A stretch of DNA of 64,000 nt from Nymphaea colorata (GCF_008831285.2 NC_045151.1:5221682-5285681), one strand, 5' to 3'. Numbered from the stretch's first letter, positions 44,077 through 58,429 are shown. Notes: a model not told the origin generated them from the letters alone. Made by a program: numbers and translations.

Positions 44077-45290
44077 GTAAAAAAACTCACATATTCTATG
44101 CATGAACATGTGCATCCGTCCAGTTTTACTCCAACATCTATCCCAACCATTTTCATCCTTTTGATCTATCCATAAGAAATAACCATGAACAAGTTCAAGG
44201 CCGTGAGCCAATCTGAAAAATTCCATGTGTAATCAAGGCAGGCATGCTATGCTTGCTAACTTTGGGACAACGAAATCCATCTGCAATGAGACTAAGATGA
44301 CTAGGAAATTATATGGGGAACACATCACAAATTTTTGTGTTGGAGTTATCAACCGCCAACTCTACAACTCTCCAACATATGTGTAACATAAATTTTGGCA
44401 GGTCGTTATTTGGTAGTTCATACCCACATAGGCATGATGTAATCTCCAGAAAGAAATCAACTAAAATTTAAGAATAGGAAGAAGAAGGAAACATGCAGTA
44501 GGAGAGCAAATGAAAACAAGTAACTGTCTAAAAGCAGCAAAATTCTTGGAGAAATCCAGCAACCCAATCACAGGATAAAGGATCGAGTTGGTGCTAGCAG
44601 TAGTCATTCAGCCCACCAACGGTGCAGATGACCAGCAGCTTTTCATTGAAAGCCCCAGAAATGTTGATTAGCATTATGAGGGTGAAGGTGATAACACGAG
44701 TTTACAGGTACCTTTGATTTCAGATGTCAAATGTATTATTTGACTAATTATTTTAAGATTTTTTTATTGAAAAGTGGTTGTTTCAAAAATACAATGAAAA
44801 GTCAGCTGATCGTTGGTCTTTCTTCAAAACATAAGCATTGATTTGTTATTTGGACATTACCTAAGTGACCTTTTATAATTTTTTCCTTATAAGTTTGACA
44901 ATTACACCTTTTCTTCAAATAAGAGAGGTTCACGAACTTCTGTGACGCTCTCAGTGGCAACATCGCTGGCAATTGGACCATGAACTGTGAAGAACATTGA
45001 AAAAAGATGAAGTCTCTCTCTCTAAATCAAATGCATCTCTATCTCTCCACTGGAAATGTCGAAAAACTACCATGATATGCTCCCTCTCTCTAGCAGCAAA
45101 GGAAGTTGTCTCGCTTATCCCATGGTTAGGGCCATGCAAACCAAGCAGCAAACAAATGTCCAACTGTAGTTATCGACATGTGGTGAAGTTTCAGAAAGAT
45201 GGAAAATATTGTGAGAGTTTGCTATTAATTAAGTATGTGGGGCTGGTGGCAGAGCCAAGATTTTTTTTCAGGCCAAACGGTCCAATGAAC

Positions 45291-45293
<3 letters not shown>
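44077..45293. other. Intergenic DNA, no gene recognised
   Basis: Short frames on both strands only. 45240-45280 has GGTGGCAGAGCCAAGATTTTTTTT, resembling the (A)GGGGC(G/A)GAGCCA..ATTTTT terminus of the MITE at 50774, so a relic of that family may be present. Confidence 0.4.

Positions 45294-45381
<88 letters not shown>
45294..45381. repeat. (TA)44 microsatellite
   Basis: Uninterrupted TA run of about 88 bp, followed by (CA)n. Open frames of alternating Tyr/Ile across it are artefacts. Confidence 0.98.
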
Positions 45382-45382
<1 letters not shown>

Positions 45383-48300
45383 TCACACACTTTAGATAAT
45401 ATTTGCAAACCACAGTATAGTAGAAGTGAACATATGTCTTATAAAATAAACAATAAGATTTAAACATTTTATATATATACAAACCCAAAAATTATCAAGT
45501 ACAAGCCAATATTGTCTGCTAAATGAACTATAGAGTTCAGCTTTGCAGGGCCCAATTTGTGGAAAATGCATAAAAACATTCTTACTACTGTCTATGGAGA
45601 AATTGTGAACTTGAGAGTAGAGCCAAAATCATTTACAAGTTCCATTAGATTGACAAGGAATTGTTACACAAAAATTGAATGAAGTCAAAGCCATAGAAGA
45701 GCAACCAAAAGCAACCGCTTCGAGTCCACAAGCAGTGGTAGCTAAACAATACAATGGCTATGGCTGAAAAACTCGTGAGCCTGTGTGCAACTGCTAACAT
45801 GTGCAAAAGAATTTTTCAGATGATTTCATCCATCTGTTGTACATAGATCACAACAATGCCATTCAGGAACCTTGCAGCAAATGAGGAAGAATCCTGTGTG
45901 TTGTCTATAACTGGAATGCAGCCAGATGCCTTATTAACATGATATATTGTAAGTAGAAACATCATCCGAGTTTTGCTGCCCAGTTGATTGGAAGAGGATG
46001 AGCTTCCGTATTGAAAACAAACTAGTCCAAAGGTAGGACATTGTCATTCCCAAATAGCAGATATAGATACTTCAATGTTTCTCCTAGGAAGAAGGTTTCC
46101 ATCTTATCTCTCCTATGACTTATGAGAATAACTAGGCAAAGTGGCAGAAATTCAATAACTTGGCTTTTAAAAGCCGAAGCAAATTTTTAGTTTCTACAAT
46201 TTGTAAGACTATATAAATTAACAAAAGAAGTTGGGAAAAGTGAAATTCCTTGAAATTCTCAGTAAAGGGGCAGGGATTTGTGAGAGAGAACCAACATAAA
46301 ACAAAATAACCCAGAAGAGAACAGTTTCTGCTAGGAATTCTCACGATTTGCCTGTGCTGAGAGAGGGCGCGAGAGAGAGGGCCCCTGTGCTGTGGTTGTG
46401 GGCTAGGGCAGGGAGGGAGGGAGCGAGGGAGGGAGCGAGAGAGAGAGAGAGAGAGGGCAGGGCAGACACTTGTCTGCACTGTGGCCCAGAGAGGCAGGAG
46501 AGCGAGTGAGAGAGAGGGGTGAAATATGTTAAGGCCAGAGAGGGAGGGAGGGAGCGAGAGAGAGGGGCGAAATAGGGTAGGGCCAGAAAGGGTGGGAGCG
46601 AGCGAGCGAGATGGCAGGGCCGGCGATGGTGGGTCGGGCCAAACTAAAAAATTTTGATTTTTCAAATATATATTTTATTCCATGCACTGGGTAGGGCCAT
46701 GGCCCAGCCGGCCCCCCCCCCTTCCCTCCACCCCTGTCAACAACCATTAAAAGCTAAAGAGAAGCTTCAGCCAATGTTGGAGATGCAGCATTGAGCTAGT
46801 TGTGGAGGTCTCTTCTGTTGTTGAACTAACAAATGAGGTGGAAAGGGTAGCACAAATCTAATGTTGTTTTATTAATCAAGAAAAAAAAAGTGCTTCTGGT
46901 GGACAGTTCAAAGGAGAGTACCTTAAGCAGTTCTTTATAACTTTTTTTTTAGCTCCATTGTCAACTAAAAGGAATCACTATGGGTGACCCATCACAACAA
47001 AGAAAGTGCCAACGTTGAAATTTGACAAGATACCAAGAAAATCTCCCTTCATTGATGTGGATACTGATGGAGAACAACAAGAATTTGGCCTTCATATTGA
47101 CTGGCCTTTCTGAATTTATTAAGCATCAACATTAAGTCTGTAGTCTTTACTCCAGAGGCAGAGCTAGAAATTTTTGGTTGAAGGGCAATAATTCAAAAAA
47201 TTTAGACCCCAAATGGCACCATATATAAAAAAGGTAAACGATTAAAGGGCACTGACCAATAAAATTGCAAATAGGTAGGGGGCCTCATATGTAAATACGC
47301 AGCTTTTCTGGGACTGTGTAGGAACTGCCCTCACATGCCCACGTTGGCTCCTCCCTTGCTTTTCTCCTTTGAATTGCTTCACCAGATGAGTACGTTTCAG
47401 GAAGTATAAAAATGAGAGCACCTCTTTTATGCATGATTGATGTAGTCAAACATTTTTTACAAGTGAATAATGTACATCTAAAGCACATATCAATGCATGA
47501 GCGTAAAAGAGAGGACAATGTATATAAAAAGAATGAAAGATGAGTCAAAATAATATACTATTTCGTGTTCTTGCCGCAAAGCATTAGAAGTTTCACAATT
47601 TCCATTTACATAAGTAAGCATGCAATCATCTTTCCATTATGTATTGCAAGAGTTTGCTTCCATATTCTAAGCTTATAGCACAATAGTAATCAATAACCAT
47701 ATCAATATGTGCATATCTGCCTCAAAATTTTCAAATCATGAAAGGCACTGATGATGATTGAAAGCAACACCCTATCTGCTAGCTCAACAACCTTGAACAT
47801 CCTTTGAAATAAGTAGGTTATATATGATATGTTAATGATCAGGATCCATAAGGTGCAGTAGAAAGGAAAATCAGATCAGCAAATGGATTGGAGGTAGTTT
47901 GCACGTTCTAGGCAGTATCAAAAAAGGAAATGCCAACTAAGTTTTAAAGCATGAATGGTTCATTTCTTGCATGCATTTGATATATGAACCATTTCCTGTC
48001 ATAGGTATGGGTTGAACCACTATTTGCAAGAAGAATTGCATTTGTCGATGGAGTAGGAGCAGATAACATGCCCTCATAACTATAGAATGAGAGCGTTTGG
48101 CATATCTTTATAAACTCATGTTATTGTGAGAGATCTATGTGCAGCAAATACAAACTCCTTCAGTTAAGTTGCTAACAATAGCTAAAGCCATAGGCAAATC
48201 ATACGTGCTTACAAATAATAGTGAAATGAATTAGTGTTTTGCTTGCAACTTTTCTTAATCATTTTTACACTCTTATTTAAATATGCATGCACCCAAATAC

Positions 48301-48580
48301 CACTTAAATGATGGAAAATGGTTTGTAATTTATTATTGAGGATTAGTCTATTGAAAAACATGTTAACTAATGGATTATGGTTGAAATCCTATTATGAAAT
48401 ATGATAAATAGCTCTGGGAATAAATTTTTTGTCATTTGTACTACAACAAATGGCTGTTGTAGCTATGCATATAAAATTGTAGCTGATGCTTAATGAGAAT
48501 GGGCCTAGCAAGACCCATCCTAGTGAAATAACATAGTTTTTACATGTACAATTTTTATCTTACACCTAGACCGTATAAAT
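45382..48580. other. Intergenic DNA with GA-rich block and small MITE-like ends
   Basis: 46340-46640 is purine-rich on the plus strand (GGGAGGGAGCGAGAGAGA types). 46705-46740 contains a C10 run and CCCTCCACCCCTGTC. 47150-47200 has AGAGGCAGAGCTAGAAATTTTTGG, resembling the left end of the MITE at 50774. A minor open stretch at 47014-47112 encodes LKFDKIPRKSPFIDVDTDGE, unrecognised. No supported gene. Confidence 0.4.
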
Positions 48581-48589
48581 GGTATATAA

Positions 48590-51500
48590 TTTACTTGTAC
48601 TTGCCTCTGTTTTTCATATGTGGGAAGACGAGAGACGGGACCAGACCTATCAGTATGAGGTCTAACGGTTTCTAGCACCATTACCAGGGGTAATCAAACC
48701 AAAGACTAGACTAAAAATTTTAATCCCTAAGTCTAAATGTCATCCATAAATTAAAAAGGCAAATGTGCCTTGATTTTGAATTGGTGCAAGTTTAAAATCT
48801 AATTGGATCTCCAAGTGGAATGTAGAAACGAGGAGGAATTAATTTGATGTGTGTTCATGTCCAGTTTATCATAGATCCATGCAAATTGATAAACTATTTC
48901 TAAATGAGGCATGGAGACTAGATCATGTAGGCATAGAATCTGGTTTCTATTGGGACTCAGGTAAGGATGTGGACCTGTATTTGGGGAAAATTGGATCCAA
49001 ATCTGAATGTTTAATCACGATATGAAAGATAATTTAATTCTTCACATTTCTATGAAATTATTGTTCAATTTAAAATTGGAGCAATTATAGACCTCCAAAA
49101 TTATATGAATGCCCAAGCTTCATGATTAGAACTTCAAGATCTAAAAACCAATAAATATTGATCTTGTATTTGTAATTTGATCTTCCAAATTCAGATAGGA
49201 TATATCCCAATTTGATTATCAAGAAGACTTAAAATCCTTGATTTGAATCCAATTCCATGAGGGTCAGCCTAGGGTTTATGATTTAACCAAGGTTCAAAAT
49301 CTGAAATCTGAGATACAAAGTCCACCATCATGGATTCTTGAGATCCATGTTCAAACATACTAGTCTGGCATTTAATATAATGATTTGGATCAATCGAGGG
49401 TTTATAATCAAAATCCAATGCTTCTGAATCAAGGTCCATATTTTGAGATCTGAATGAGCTAAGGGTTTAGCCGGTCAAAGAGTTTAGGTTTGATGGTTTG
49501 GACCTAGTTAGATCAGGTTTGGTTAAGGGTGGGCTTCACTAGGTTGATCTAAATTGAAACTTCCTAATTACGATTAATCATTGATCACAATGTTTAATAT
49601 AAGGATGAGTCTACAGGAAAATTGACTAGGACCTAGCTCTAGGTTTTAGGGATTTGAGTCGTGAGCTCTAAGACTGGTCTGAATGAGGTGTTATATAGCT
49701 GATCTAGGGTTAGGCTCCGCATCTACTTGATCTGGGGCTTTTGAAGAGTTTGATTTCGAAATCACTTGAAGAAAAGATATGTTTTGGAAAGTGGTCCCAC
49801 TTAAGGACTAGATTGGGTCTAGTTGTTCACATATTAGGGCTAATGCCGCAAGGGATGCACGCAGGGTTAACCCGATTCAGCTTCAAACAAGGGTGCATGT
49901 AGGTGAGAAGTGGCTAATGTGCATAATTAAATATGTATGCAATGCATGATCAATTGGAGAATTCAAAACATGTACTGTATGTGTGATTGATGAAAATGAA
50001 GGGTCATACCTGACCCCTACGTCTAGACTAAGAGCATTAATTTAAATTTTATCCTAAGAGAGCAAGTGAAAGCAGATAAAGAAAATCTATAAGGTAAGAA
50101 GAAAATAAACTAAATCTAAGCAAGTAGAAAGCAAAAAAGAAAAACCTAAGCATGCTCCTAAGAAAAGAAAGAAAAAGCACTAAATTGAAAATAAGAAAAA
50201 AAGAAGAAAAAAGAAATTACTTGAACCTGGAGACCTGATCGAGCTTGCTCCCACAATCTCTGCACTAAGCCTGGTTCGGTCTTGGTTGAGTGCTACTGCA
50301 GCACGAGTTCAAGACTCAGAACAAAATTCCATAAAATTTAACTTGAAAAGAGCCAAGCTTTTTAAGCACCTACTTCGATTTTCTCAAATTTTATGGGCTT
50401 ATTAGCAGCTCAAAAAGTCATGGAGAGAGAGGGGGCATGAACCCCTCTTTATAGTGGAGGAGGGGGCCGATCCTCTTGGTGAGGATCTATACATGACTAA
50501 ACAAAAATTTAGTTATGCCCTCCTCCAACGCACAAACATTACATTATAATTGTGTTTTCAAACAAAAAATGTTCATTGTGCTCTTAATTTTATTGCAAAT
50601 TCGATGCTTTGAAAAACAATGCATGGATATATAAGTGTTAATTGATTGATGGCAAAGGATTCAAATTGACATTAAGCGTGAAGCACAAACGATGCATGAA
50701 CATGGAGTGGAGAAAACATACATTTAAAGCTTATACTAAAATAGACATGTGACAAAAAATGTTCATTCCAACTAGGGGCGGAGCCAGAAATTTTTTTATG
50801 AGGTGGGCTGAATTAAAGTTTCTAAATTTTGACGCAGGCCAAAATATTATTTTTCAAAATTTTTATATAAAACAAGTAAAATTTTCTAAAATTTACATAT
50901 AAATTTAAAAAAAAATTAAGGTGGGACCAGGGCCCATGCGGGCCGGGCCCTCCCTTGGCTCTGCCCCTCATTCCAACAACAAGATATCGATTCAGATTCT
51001 ATCTATGTCTGCTTACTCAGTAAAGAATTTTACATGATTCATGTCCTCTTGTATGAATTGACATTAAACATAGTGTGAGAAATTGATGATGCATTATATG
51101 AATATATTGTGCATGAAGCTTACATATGGATCTTGAATTTAGATTTGATACTGAAATCTAGATCCAAGTCCAGATATGAAGAAGATTCTAAAAATGGATC
51201 TGGATATGATGTGAATATTTAGATCATGATCTGATATTAAGATCTATAGCTTAAATAATGGATTTGGATCTATAAAGATAGATCACAGACCTGAAATTCG
51301 GATGAGATCCATATATGGAATTTAGATATAAAATATGGATATAAAATCTAGAAATGAATTCTAGAAATGGTGTGAATCTGGATTTAACTTAACATGGGCT
51401 ACGTGGATTCAGGCCTAGATTGGGTGCATGATATACTGGGTTCAGTCTAGGTTTCATTTTTGGAAACCTGATTTAGTTGAAATTTGAAGGGGGCTGGGGC

Positions 51501-52600
51501 TGGACTCTAGCATATTGTGTCCATGTGATCTTGTATGAAATGTAACTTATGTTCATGTGGCTCATAAGTTCAGTTCTATGAAAATATGTGCATACTGATA
51601 AAGCTAAATTGCCCCTGACATGGAAATCAACACCGTGGGTTGTGTGGCAAACTAACTGCATTGAAAGATGTGCATGGTAAAAATAAGGCTTCTTGTGAAA
51701 TTTGGTTGTAAAATGATCTTATTTGCCCTCCAAAATACAAATTTTATGAAGGCAGGGCAAGGAAAAAATGAGAACTTTCAATCTAAGCCATGTCCATGCA
51801 ATCTAGAGCTAGAAATACTCCACCAAGGAGTTGTTGGTTGCAACTATGTAAAGAAATTGAGAAATGGATTCTCAGATTGATTAGAATTTAGCTCAGATAA
51901 CTGAACTACATTGAGAGGAGATGTTTAGAATTGGACAACCCTTGTTAAATCTGTAAAATAGAAATTGAACTTAAATCTAGATGATTGAATTGAAATTTAA
52001 GTCCAAAATACTCAAGTTGGATACTATAGAATATGATCCTAGCTAGGTGAACATGCTTGGATTTAAGAGAATTTTAGCTCATACCTGCTAAAGTGAGTGA
52101 GAGACTATCACTTTGATTTTATAACAAAGCTCTAGAACTAAAATATGGATTTCAAACTGAAAATAACTGAAGAATACTATGTGGATACTGAGAAGAGCAT
52201 ATGTTTAGCTTGGTTTTGGCCTGACATGGCTTCAGTGCTCCAGAAGTGGTAGGTGGATGGTCACAATGAGTTTATCATGTTATAATGAGCTGGTTTTGAA
52301 TTGAGGAAACACTAGTAAGCTAACTCTGAAACTCATGAGGTCTTGTAAAGATGAGAAATGCATAATTGCTCAACTGTTAGGCAATTCTCAGAGGTTTGGT
52401 TAAAATCCCTAGTTTTTAGGTCAAGCTGACATGATGCAAGGACAAAATGGTCATTTATAGCATTGGTGATCTAGGTGATCCCAGCCTAGGTATTCAATGC
52501 CGATGTAAAATGTGATTGTTTGGCTAAGTAATGACCTTTGTTCCTGTAATTTGATTTCTAAAAATTGACTTTGAAATCCCAAGGCAATGGGTAAATTGCT
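48590..52600. repeat. Large non-coding repeat, copy 1 (about 4 kb)
   Basis: It aligns in order and orientation with 59880-63560. Shared anchors are TGTACTTGCCT(C/T)TGTTTT(T/C)CATATG, CCATTAC(C/T)AGGGGTAATCA, TTCATCATAGAT-type, TCTAGTTGTTCACATA/TCTAGATGTTCACATA, CTTGGTTGAGTGCTACT(G/T)CAGC and GAGGGGGCA..ACCCCT. Offsets are about 11.0-11.3 kb. Divergence is substantial. No long frame or retroelement protein is present. It could be LTRs of a very old large non-autonomous retroelement or another dispersed repeat. Confidence 0.7.
50774..50968. mobile_element. MITE with 9-bp target duplication
   Basis: 195 bp. The left end AGGGGCGGAGCCAGAAATTTT and the right end in reverse complement AGGGGCAGAGCCAAGGGAGGG form the terminal repeat. 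The direct repeat CATTCCAAC flanks it (50764-50772 and 50969-50977), with one extra T before the left end. A 9-bp duplication is typical of Mutator-type elements. The copy of the surrounding repeat near 61930 lacks the insert. Confidence 0.85.
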
Positions 52601-55600
52601 CATTTGGACTTGTGCAAATTTTGTGTTCTCACACATGGTAAAAATGCAGTATGAAATCATTGCCATCCCATTTTCTTATTCCCCTGTTACTTTCCAGCCC
52701 CCTTCATCACCGTCCCTCCTCCTATTGCCTTCTCTTTCTCCCTCCTTGTTCCATCTTCTAATGCCTTCAACCCTCTCTCACCATCATCTCACATCACCAC
52801 TTCTTCACATGACTGCCTTCATCATCTTTGTCAAAAAGGAAGGAAGAACGAGAGGAAGTAAAAGAGCAAAAAGATATTATTGAAATTCTAGAAAGAACAT
52901 AGGTGGAAGGAAGGAATACTAGCAAAAGGGCTAGAATTTTTCTTTAATCAAACCAATAGGTATTTATTTATTTAAAACACTATCTAAACCTATTTTTATA
53001 TAGTTGTCATACGTTGCAGTTGAATCTCTTGAACATTGCTTCATCTTTACTTGATATTTGTCTTCTGAATGTGTTTCCCACTGCTAAGACTATCTCCTAA
53101 TGCAATGAATGGAAGAAAAATTCTTATGCAAGACAACAAAAGTCCTATGGAGAGGGACAAGGAAAGTAAGAGTGCATTGTCAGGGGCACCTACTCGATAG
53201 ACACTCTACATGGTGTGGATAATCTAGGAAAGTTGGTGGCCATAGTGTAGAGTCTAGATCTGGTTCCAAGTCCTAGCTAGTTTTCTTCTTCTTTGTGAAA
53301 TCATGTGGTGTCTTTCTAGCATAAAAACATAGGGTTTGCTTCCTTCTTTAGGACAGTATTATTCTTATGCTTTTTTATTATATCGGTGTTGCAAAATGTG
53401 AGCCTCTCTCCCCCTCTATTTTTGAATCAGATCTAGGTTTTCTAGTTTTTTTTCTTTGCTATGTTTCTGAAATACACTTCAATTTTCATGTTTTAATTTG
53501 AAAGACATTGTAAATCTTTTGGAGTTTTCATGTTCTTTGAAGTGTGGTCTTGGTGAAGTTCCATTGCATGATTTGCTAGTTTGCTTGCTTGATGAGCTTG
53601 ACAATGTGATTATTTGCTTGCGTTTATCTTTTTCAAAGTTGTGTGATTGCTTATATTTTTTATTTTTTGAAGTACTTTTAAACTTGTGTCAGTCTTCTAA
53701 ATCTGCATTATTGAATCTATTTTCTTGTAATTTTTGTCTTAATTGGCGTGAAAATAGAATCTTGTTAATGAGTAGATGTTGTTCTATAATTATTTGGAAG
53801 GAAGAATTACCAACTCAAGGACCACAATGCACAACTTTTAATACTAGGTTTTCTAGGGCCTTTGTTGTTTGAGATTATCTTTGTAAAATTTAGCCATTAG
53901 CTTAATATTCATGAGATTACAATAGTTTCACTAGCCCAACCCAGTTGTCATATGCACCTCATGGACTTTGTTGAGTATAATAATCTTCTCCAGAGATGAT
54001 TCAACCAGTCATAAGAGTCGTTTGTAGCCAAATTTTATGACTAGATCATAATTTTTGGTTCATGAGAGACCAAAGCCTTGGTGGTTTTTTGGCAATATAT
54101 AGTAAATCAATACCTTATTTATTTAAAATATAATCCATGACAAGCAATTTTAATTGAACATAAAAAATGAGACAACTTGCTCAATAATATGTGAAAGCAT
54201 TTTCTAGCTTTTTAAAATGCACATCTACATAGGAGAGTGGAGAATAGCTTCTAGAGGTTGGGTTTTTAACATGCATCTCTCCTTCACAGGTATATGTCTT
54301 TCAGTGGATTTTGAATTATGCAAAACTTTATATTCATATTGCAATTTGGAGACCATATGCTTATATCCTGATTTTGGAGTATCATGGCAACAAGCGGCAA
54401 TTGGATATTGATCAACTTTTTTTTACCAATAAGAGATGTTCAAATGCGTAAGAACACTTTTAATTTAGTTTGTTAAAGTAAATCTTCTTTGATTTCTCTT
54501 GTTACTTGAACATTTTTTTTAGATTTGTGATTGATGATTAGATTGGTCATTTTATTTGACTAGTTTTAATGTGTCTCTACAATAGATAACAAAGGAACTA
54601 GCATAAATGTATCGACTTTAATTTTCTAATTGGTCTATGTCTTACTTCTATGCTTAAAGAGTATGTCTTCCCTGGCCAATTGTTTGGAGACCTTTATTTG
54701 TGGTCCATCATGACCCACACCCAGTGATTTCCATTGGAAGATACTGAATGACAAAGAGAATTCTTTTAAGTCCTTTTTTTTGGGTGTGCTCTATGTTGAT
54801 ATTTTGATTCTCTGCATGAAGATCTAATGGCGTTCCATCAAGAGGACTTAAAGTAATTATTCCATTTCTCATTTTCTTTTATTTTCTTTTATTTTCTACT
54901 TTTTCTCATGTTTTTGAAAAAAAGGCAATGTTTGAGACAATGCTTGACTTAAATGTTGTTGAAGTATGCTTTGCAATTTTTAGTGAAGGTAGTGACACAA
55001 ATGACAAAGTTCGTTTAGAACTTTGGCCTTGTCCATTTTTGGGTACTCTTTGAGGTGGAAGCATAGTTTCTTTTAGATTCATTCAACTTGTCGAGTATAA
55101 CATGAATAAAAAAAGTTATGCTTTTGCAAGTTGAAGGACTAGTGGCATTGACAATAGGGAACTATGTTGGACATAATTGTACAAGTGATCACTTAAATTT
55201 TGGCTTGGGGCCAGGCCTGGCAATGTTTGAAGGATATAAGATCAAGATGTGTATTATAGCCTATTTGGTTCACTTGGATCATGCTTATGCTCCCTTAGGT
55301 TAGTTTGTTCTTCTAGACTATAATTGTTGGAGATTACTATGCTCTTCCACCAACCAAAAGCATAGCTGGGTGAAGAGGATAAGCAGAGACTATCCTTAGT
55401 CATAAGCTAAATACATGTAGTTAAAATTTTCTTTTTTTACCTAATCTTCTACGAGTTTTTTATGCCATGTTATCTAATAACCCCTTAGCCTTTCTTGTAA
55501 ATGTTATTCTGCCAACTCTTTGATTTTAATGTACTTTGAATCTTCATAAGTTTATTTCCATTGGATAGCTTTGGTACTCATTGTTTTTTCCTATAGCCAT

Positions 55601-56209
55601 GGTGGCAGTCTACCCTTTCTCATTGTCATTTGTGCTAGTAGATGTATCCTCCTTGAAGCATAAATAGATGTTTATTAATCAATAAGCACACACAAAATAA
55701 TCTATGAACATATTGTGAATCCTTTTAGTAGGTTTTGAAAATTAGTTTCGTGCTGAATATTGTAGAATGTCATATGCGTTTGTTTTGTTTGTTGTTTGTT
55801 GTGCTAAACTATAGTTGTGCACAATCTATGTCATTGGCTAAGATCTAATCCCTCATTCTATCAAGTTGGTGAAATCAACTTCATATATCTGTTTTATCAA
55901 GTATGCATTTTATGGCATCAAAATCTTATGATACTATTTGCCAATATTCATGATATTGTTTTTGTTATGAATTTTGAGATCCATGTGAAATGGCAGATGA
56001 ATTGGGAAAATTCTTAAAGCTTTCTAGTCGTATTGTTCCACCCCTCCTGCTTCACTAAAAGGTCTTAAAGATTTCTTGTAAGGGACATAATTATAATTAA
56101 TTTCTCATGTCTACTTTGTAATGTATCTTAGTGAAAATCTTAATGCATTTCTTCATATGAGGGGAAGCACAAAAGAGAAAGGACAAGGTATGAAGAGAAA
56201 GCGAGCAGC

Positions 56210-56266
<57 letters not shown>

Positions 56267-57900
56267 ATTTATGCATGTGTTTATGTGTGTGTGTGTGTGA
56301 AATCTTGTCTATATTTTTGATAAACAATCACTAAAAGATAAAGGTTGTAGCTAAGCTTTTTAGGCACAATAATATTAGGAACATTTTGTTCTTTTTAATT
56401 ACAATTTTAAAATATTGCTAAAGAATCCTACTGATGGTTATTGAAGATTTTAGCAATAGTTTTGGCTGTTGCTAAAAACATATTCCCCTTGTAGTGCATG
56501 GGAGTTTAATATTGTTATTGTCATGTGAAGATAAAAAAATCTCATGTTTGACATGGTGAAATTGGGGGGGGGGGGGAGAATTTCTAAAGTAGTATGATAT
56601 GCTCAAGGTTATACTGTTCGATTAAGATGAAAAGTAACACTCATTGACAGTGATCCCTTGATACTGAGTGGGTTCTCATGGACGCAACCATAATAATTTG
56701 TATGAATGTTGAAACAGTTTTGTATGCAAACACTTTCAGCTTTTTGTCAAAGGAAAAACACTATGTAAAGTTCAATTAACTTGCTACTTTTAGGTCAAGG
56801 ATGCCCATCTGTAGGCAGAAAAATAAAGCATACCAATAAGATATCATTCTCAAATTACAAGACAAAGAAATTACAGTTTGTAAAATTTAGAACACAAGAA
56901 AGTGTGGTGGGAAGTTGGAAAAGAAATTCTTGAACTTGTGAGTGTTCATGAAAGCATTGAAGACCATAAAAAACAAAGTTTAAATGGTGTCGCTAAAGAA
57001 GTGGGCATTAACCTTGGGTAAAAGATGATTTTATAATGCTTTCACAAAATTCCTTTTTACGTGTTAAGTGTATCCATCTGTAGAATAGCACATGTTTTGA
57101 ACAATGGTTATTGTTTTCCCATTAAAAATTTAGTACTTGTGCAACTGATTTAGTCTATAGTTGTTAACTCATGATACCTTTAGATTTCTATGCTGAAATT
57201 GAGCAGCTGACCTTACAATTAGTGACCAATCAGTTTGCTAGACAATTAACCTTCTAAAAGCCTCTGTTACTATTTGAAAGAAAATTCTCCATTCTAAAAT
57301 GTGTTGAACTTCCAATCTTACAATGAACTAATAATCACTTATGTTAGTTAGTTGTTAGCCTTTTATAAGCTTCTTTTATTATTCCGAAAAAAAAATTCAT
57401 TTTATCTTAGCTTTTGTTGTGTGTTCACAAATTTCCTTCTCCTTAGTGTCAAGTAGAGTAGCACTATTGAATTTGATACATTCTAACAAAAACTTTGCAT
57501 GAAGACAACATGATTATCATTGTCCTAGTGAGATTAGATGTCGTCGACAAGTGCTTTTAACTTTATTCTCCCTAATTGCTTCCCATGTTGTTATACCACT
57601 CAGAGCTTTGGTAGATATTTTGGTAGAGGTTTCATAGAGATTTGATTTTTTATATATTTTTCCCTTCTATATAAATGATGAACTAATAATAGGTATAGTT
57701 AGACGGATAGAAATATAATTTCTTTTGGTTACATGAAGCAGCTTCACTTAGCTTCAATTAAATGGAGAACATAAGAGATATGTCAAGCAAAAACTTTTCT
57801 TCAAGGACAACTTCATTAAGTCATCCTGAAAATCATGGACCATGTATGCATGCATAATTTGAGCCCTCTAAGAGAATGGGGAGTTTGAAATGAGAGAAAT
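52600..57900. other. Intergenic DNA, no gene recognised
   Basis: 52680-52810 is CT-rich. Frames at 53498-53872 and elsewhere match no family. A G14 run lies at 56564-56577. No rRNA or tRNA gene was seen. Confidence 0.4.
56213..56300. repeat. Compound (AT)n(GT)n microsatellite
   Basis: (AT)20 followed by (GT)n, a short spacer, and a second (GT)n run. Confidence 0.97.
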
Positions 57901-57929
57901 TTTGGAAATGAATCACCTCCGTTTTTAGA

Positions 57930-58060
57930 AAAAGCAAGACCAATGAAGGAGATGGGATCCATCTTATCAGTACGAAGTTTGACCATTCTTGATGCCTTTA
58001 TCAAGGATAATTGAACCAAGAGTTAAACTTACGCCTCTCAAGATCTCCATAGTCTAAGTA
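57930..58060. repeat. Fragment related to the start of the large repeat
   Basis: GGGATCCATCTTATCAGTACGAAGTTTGACCATT..GGATAATTGAACCAAGAGTTAAAC loosely follows the start of the large repeats (..CCTATCAGTATGAGGT..CCATTAC.AGGGGTAATCA..AAGACTAGACTAAA). It may be a third, shorter copy. Confidence 0.45.
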
Positions 58061-58429
58061 TTATTTGAATAATCAAATGTAGCATCCAAAATTGAAGTTG
58101 AAAAGGGGTTTTAAATCTTATGTGCTTGTGAATGATTTGGAAATCATTATGCACTATTTGTTTTTTAAATTAGGTATATCCCAAGAGATATAATAATTGT
58201 GGTAGCTTTCCTATAGTTGGATTTTGATCCATTCAGTAACATAGATTTTCATCTATTGATTTCTAAAAATACTATAGTCTGTAAACATTTATTCATGACG
58301 ACAATGAATAGAAGGGTGCACAACATCCAATATAAAGCAAATTTGGAAAAATTGAGCCTAAGTTAGGACTTTTAAATAGGGAACATGATCTAATCTATTA
58401 TATCATATTGGTTTTGAGTTAGATTTTTG

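Noticed and set aside
45225-45488. Tyr/Ile alternating proteins on both strands
   Set aside because: Direct translation of the (TA)n microsatellite.
46132-46747. Long minus-strand open frames rich in Ser, Leu and Pro
   Set aside because: They come from the GA-rich simple-sequence block, which lacks stops in several frames. No domain or codon signal.
52587-52883. Ser/Pro/Leu-rich plus-strand frame
   Set aside because: CT-rich low-complexity stretch, not a recognisable protein.
53498-53872. 124-codon plus-strand frame
   Set aside because: No recognisable family, Leu/Cys-rich composition typical of chance frames in T-rich DNA, no splice or promoter context.
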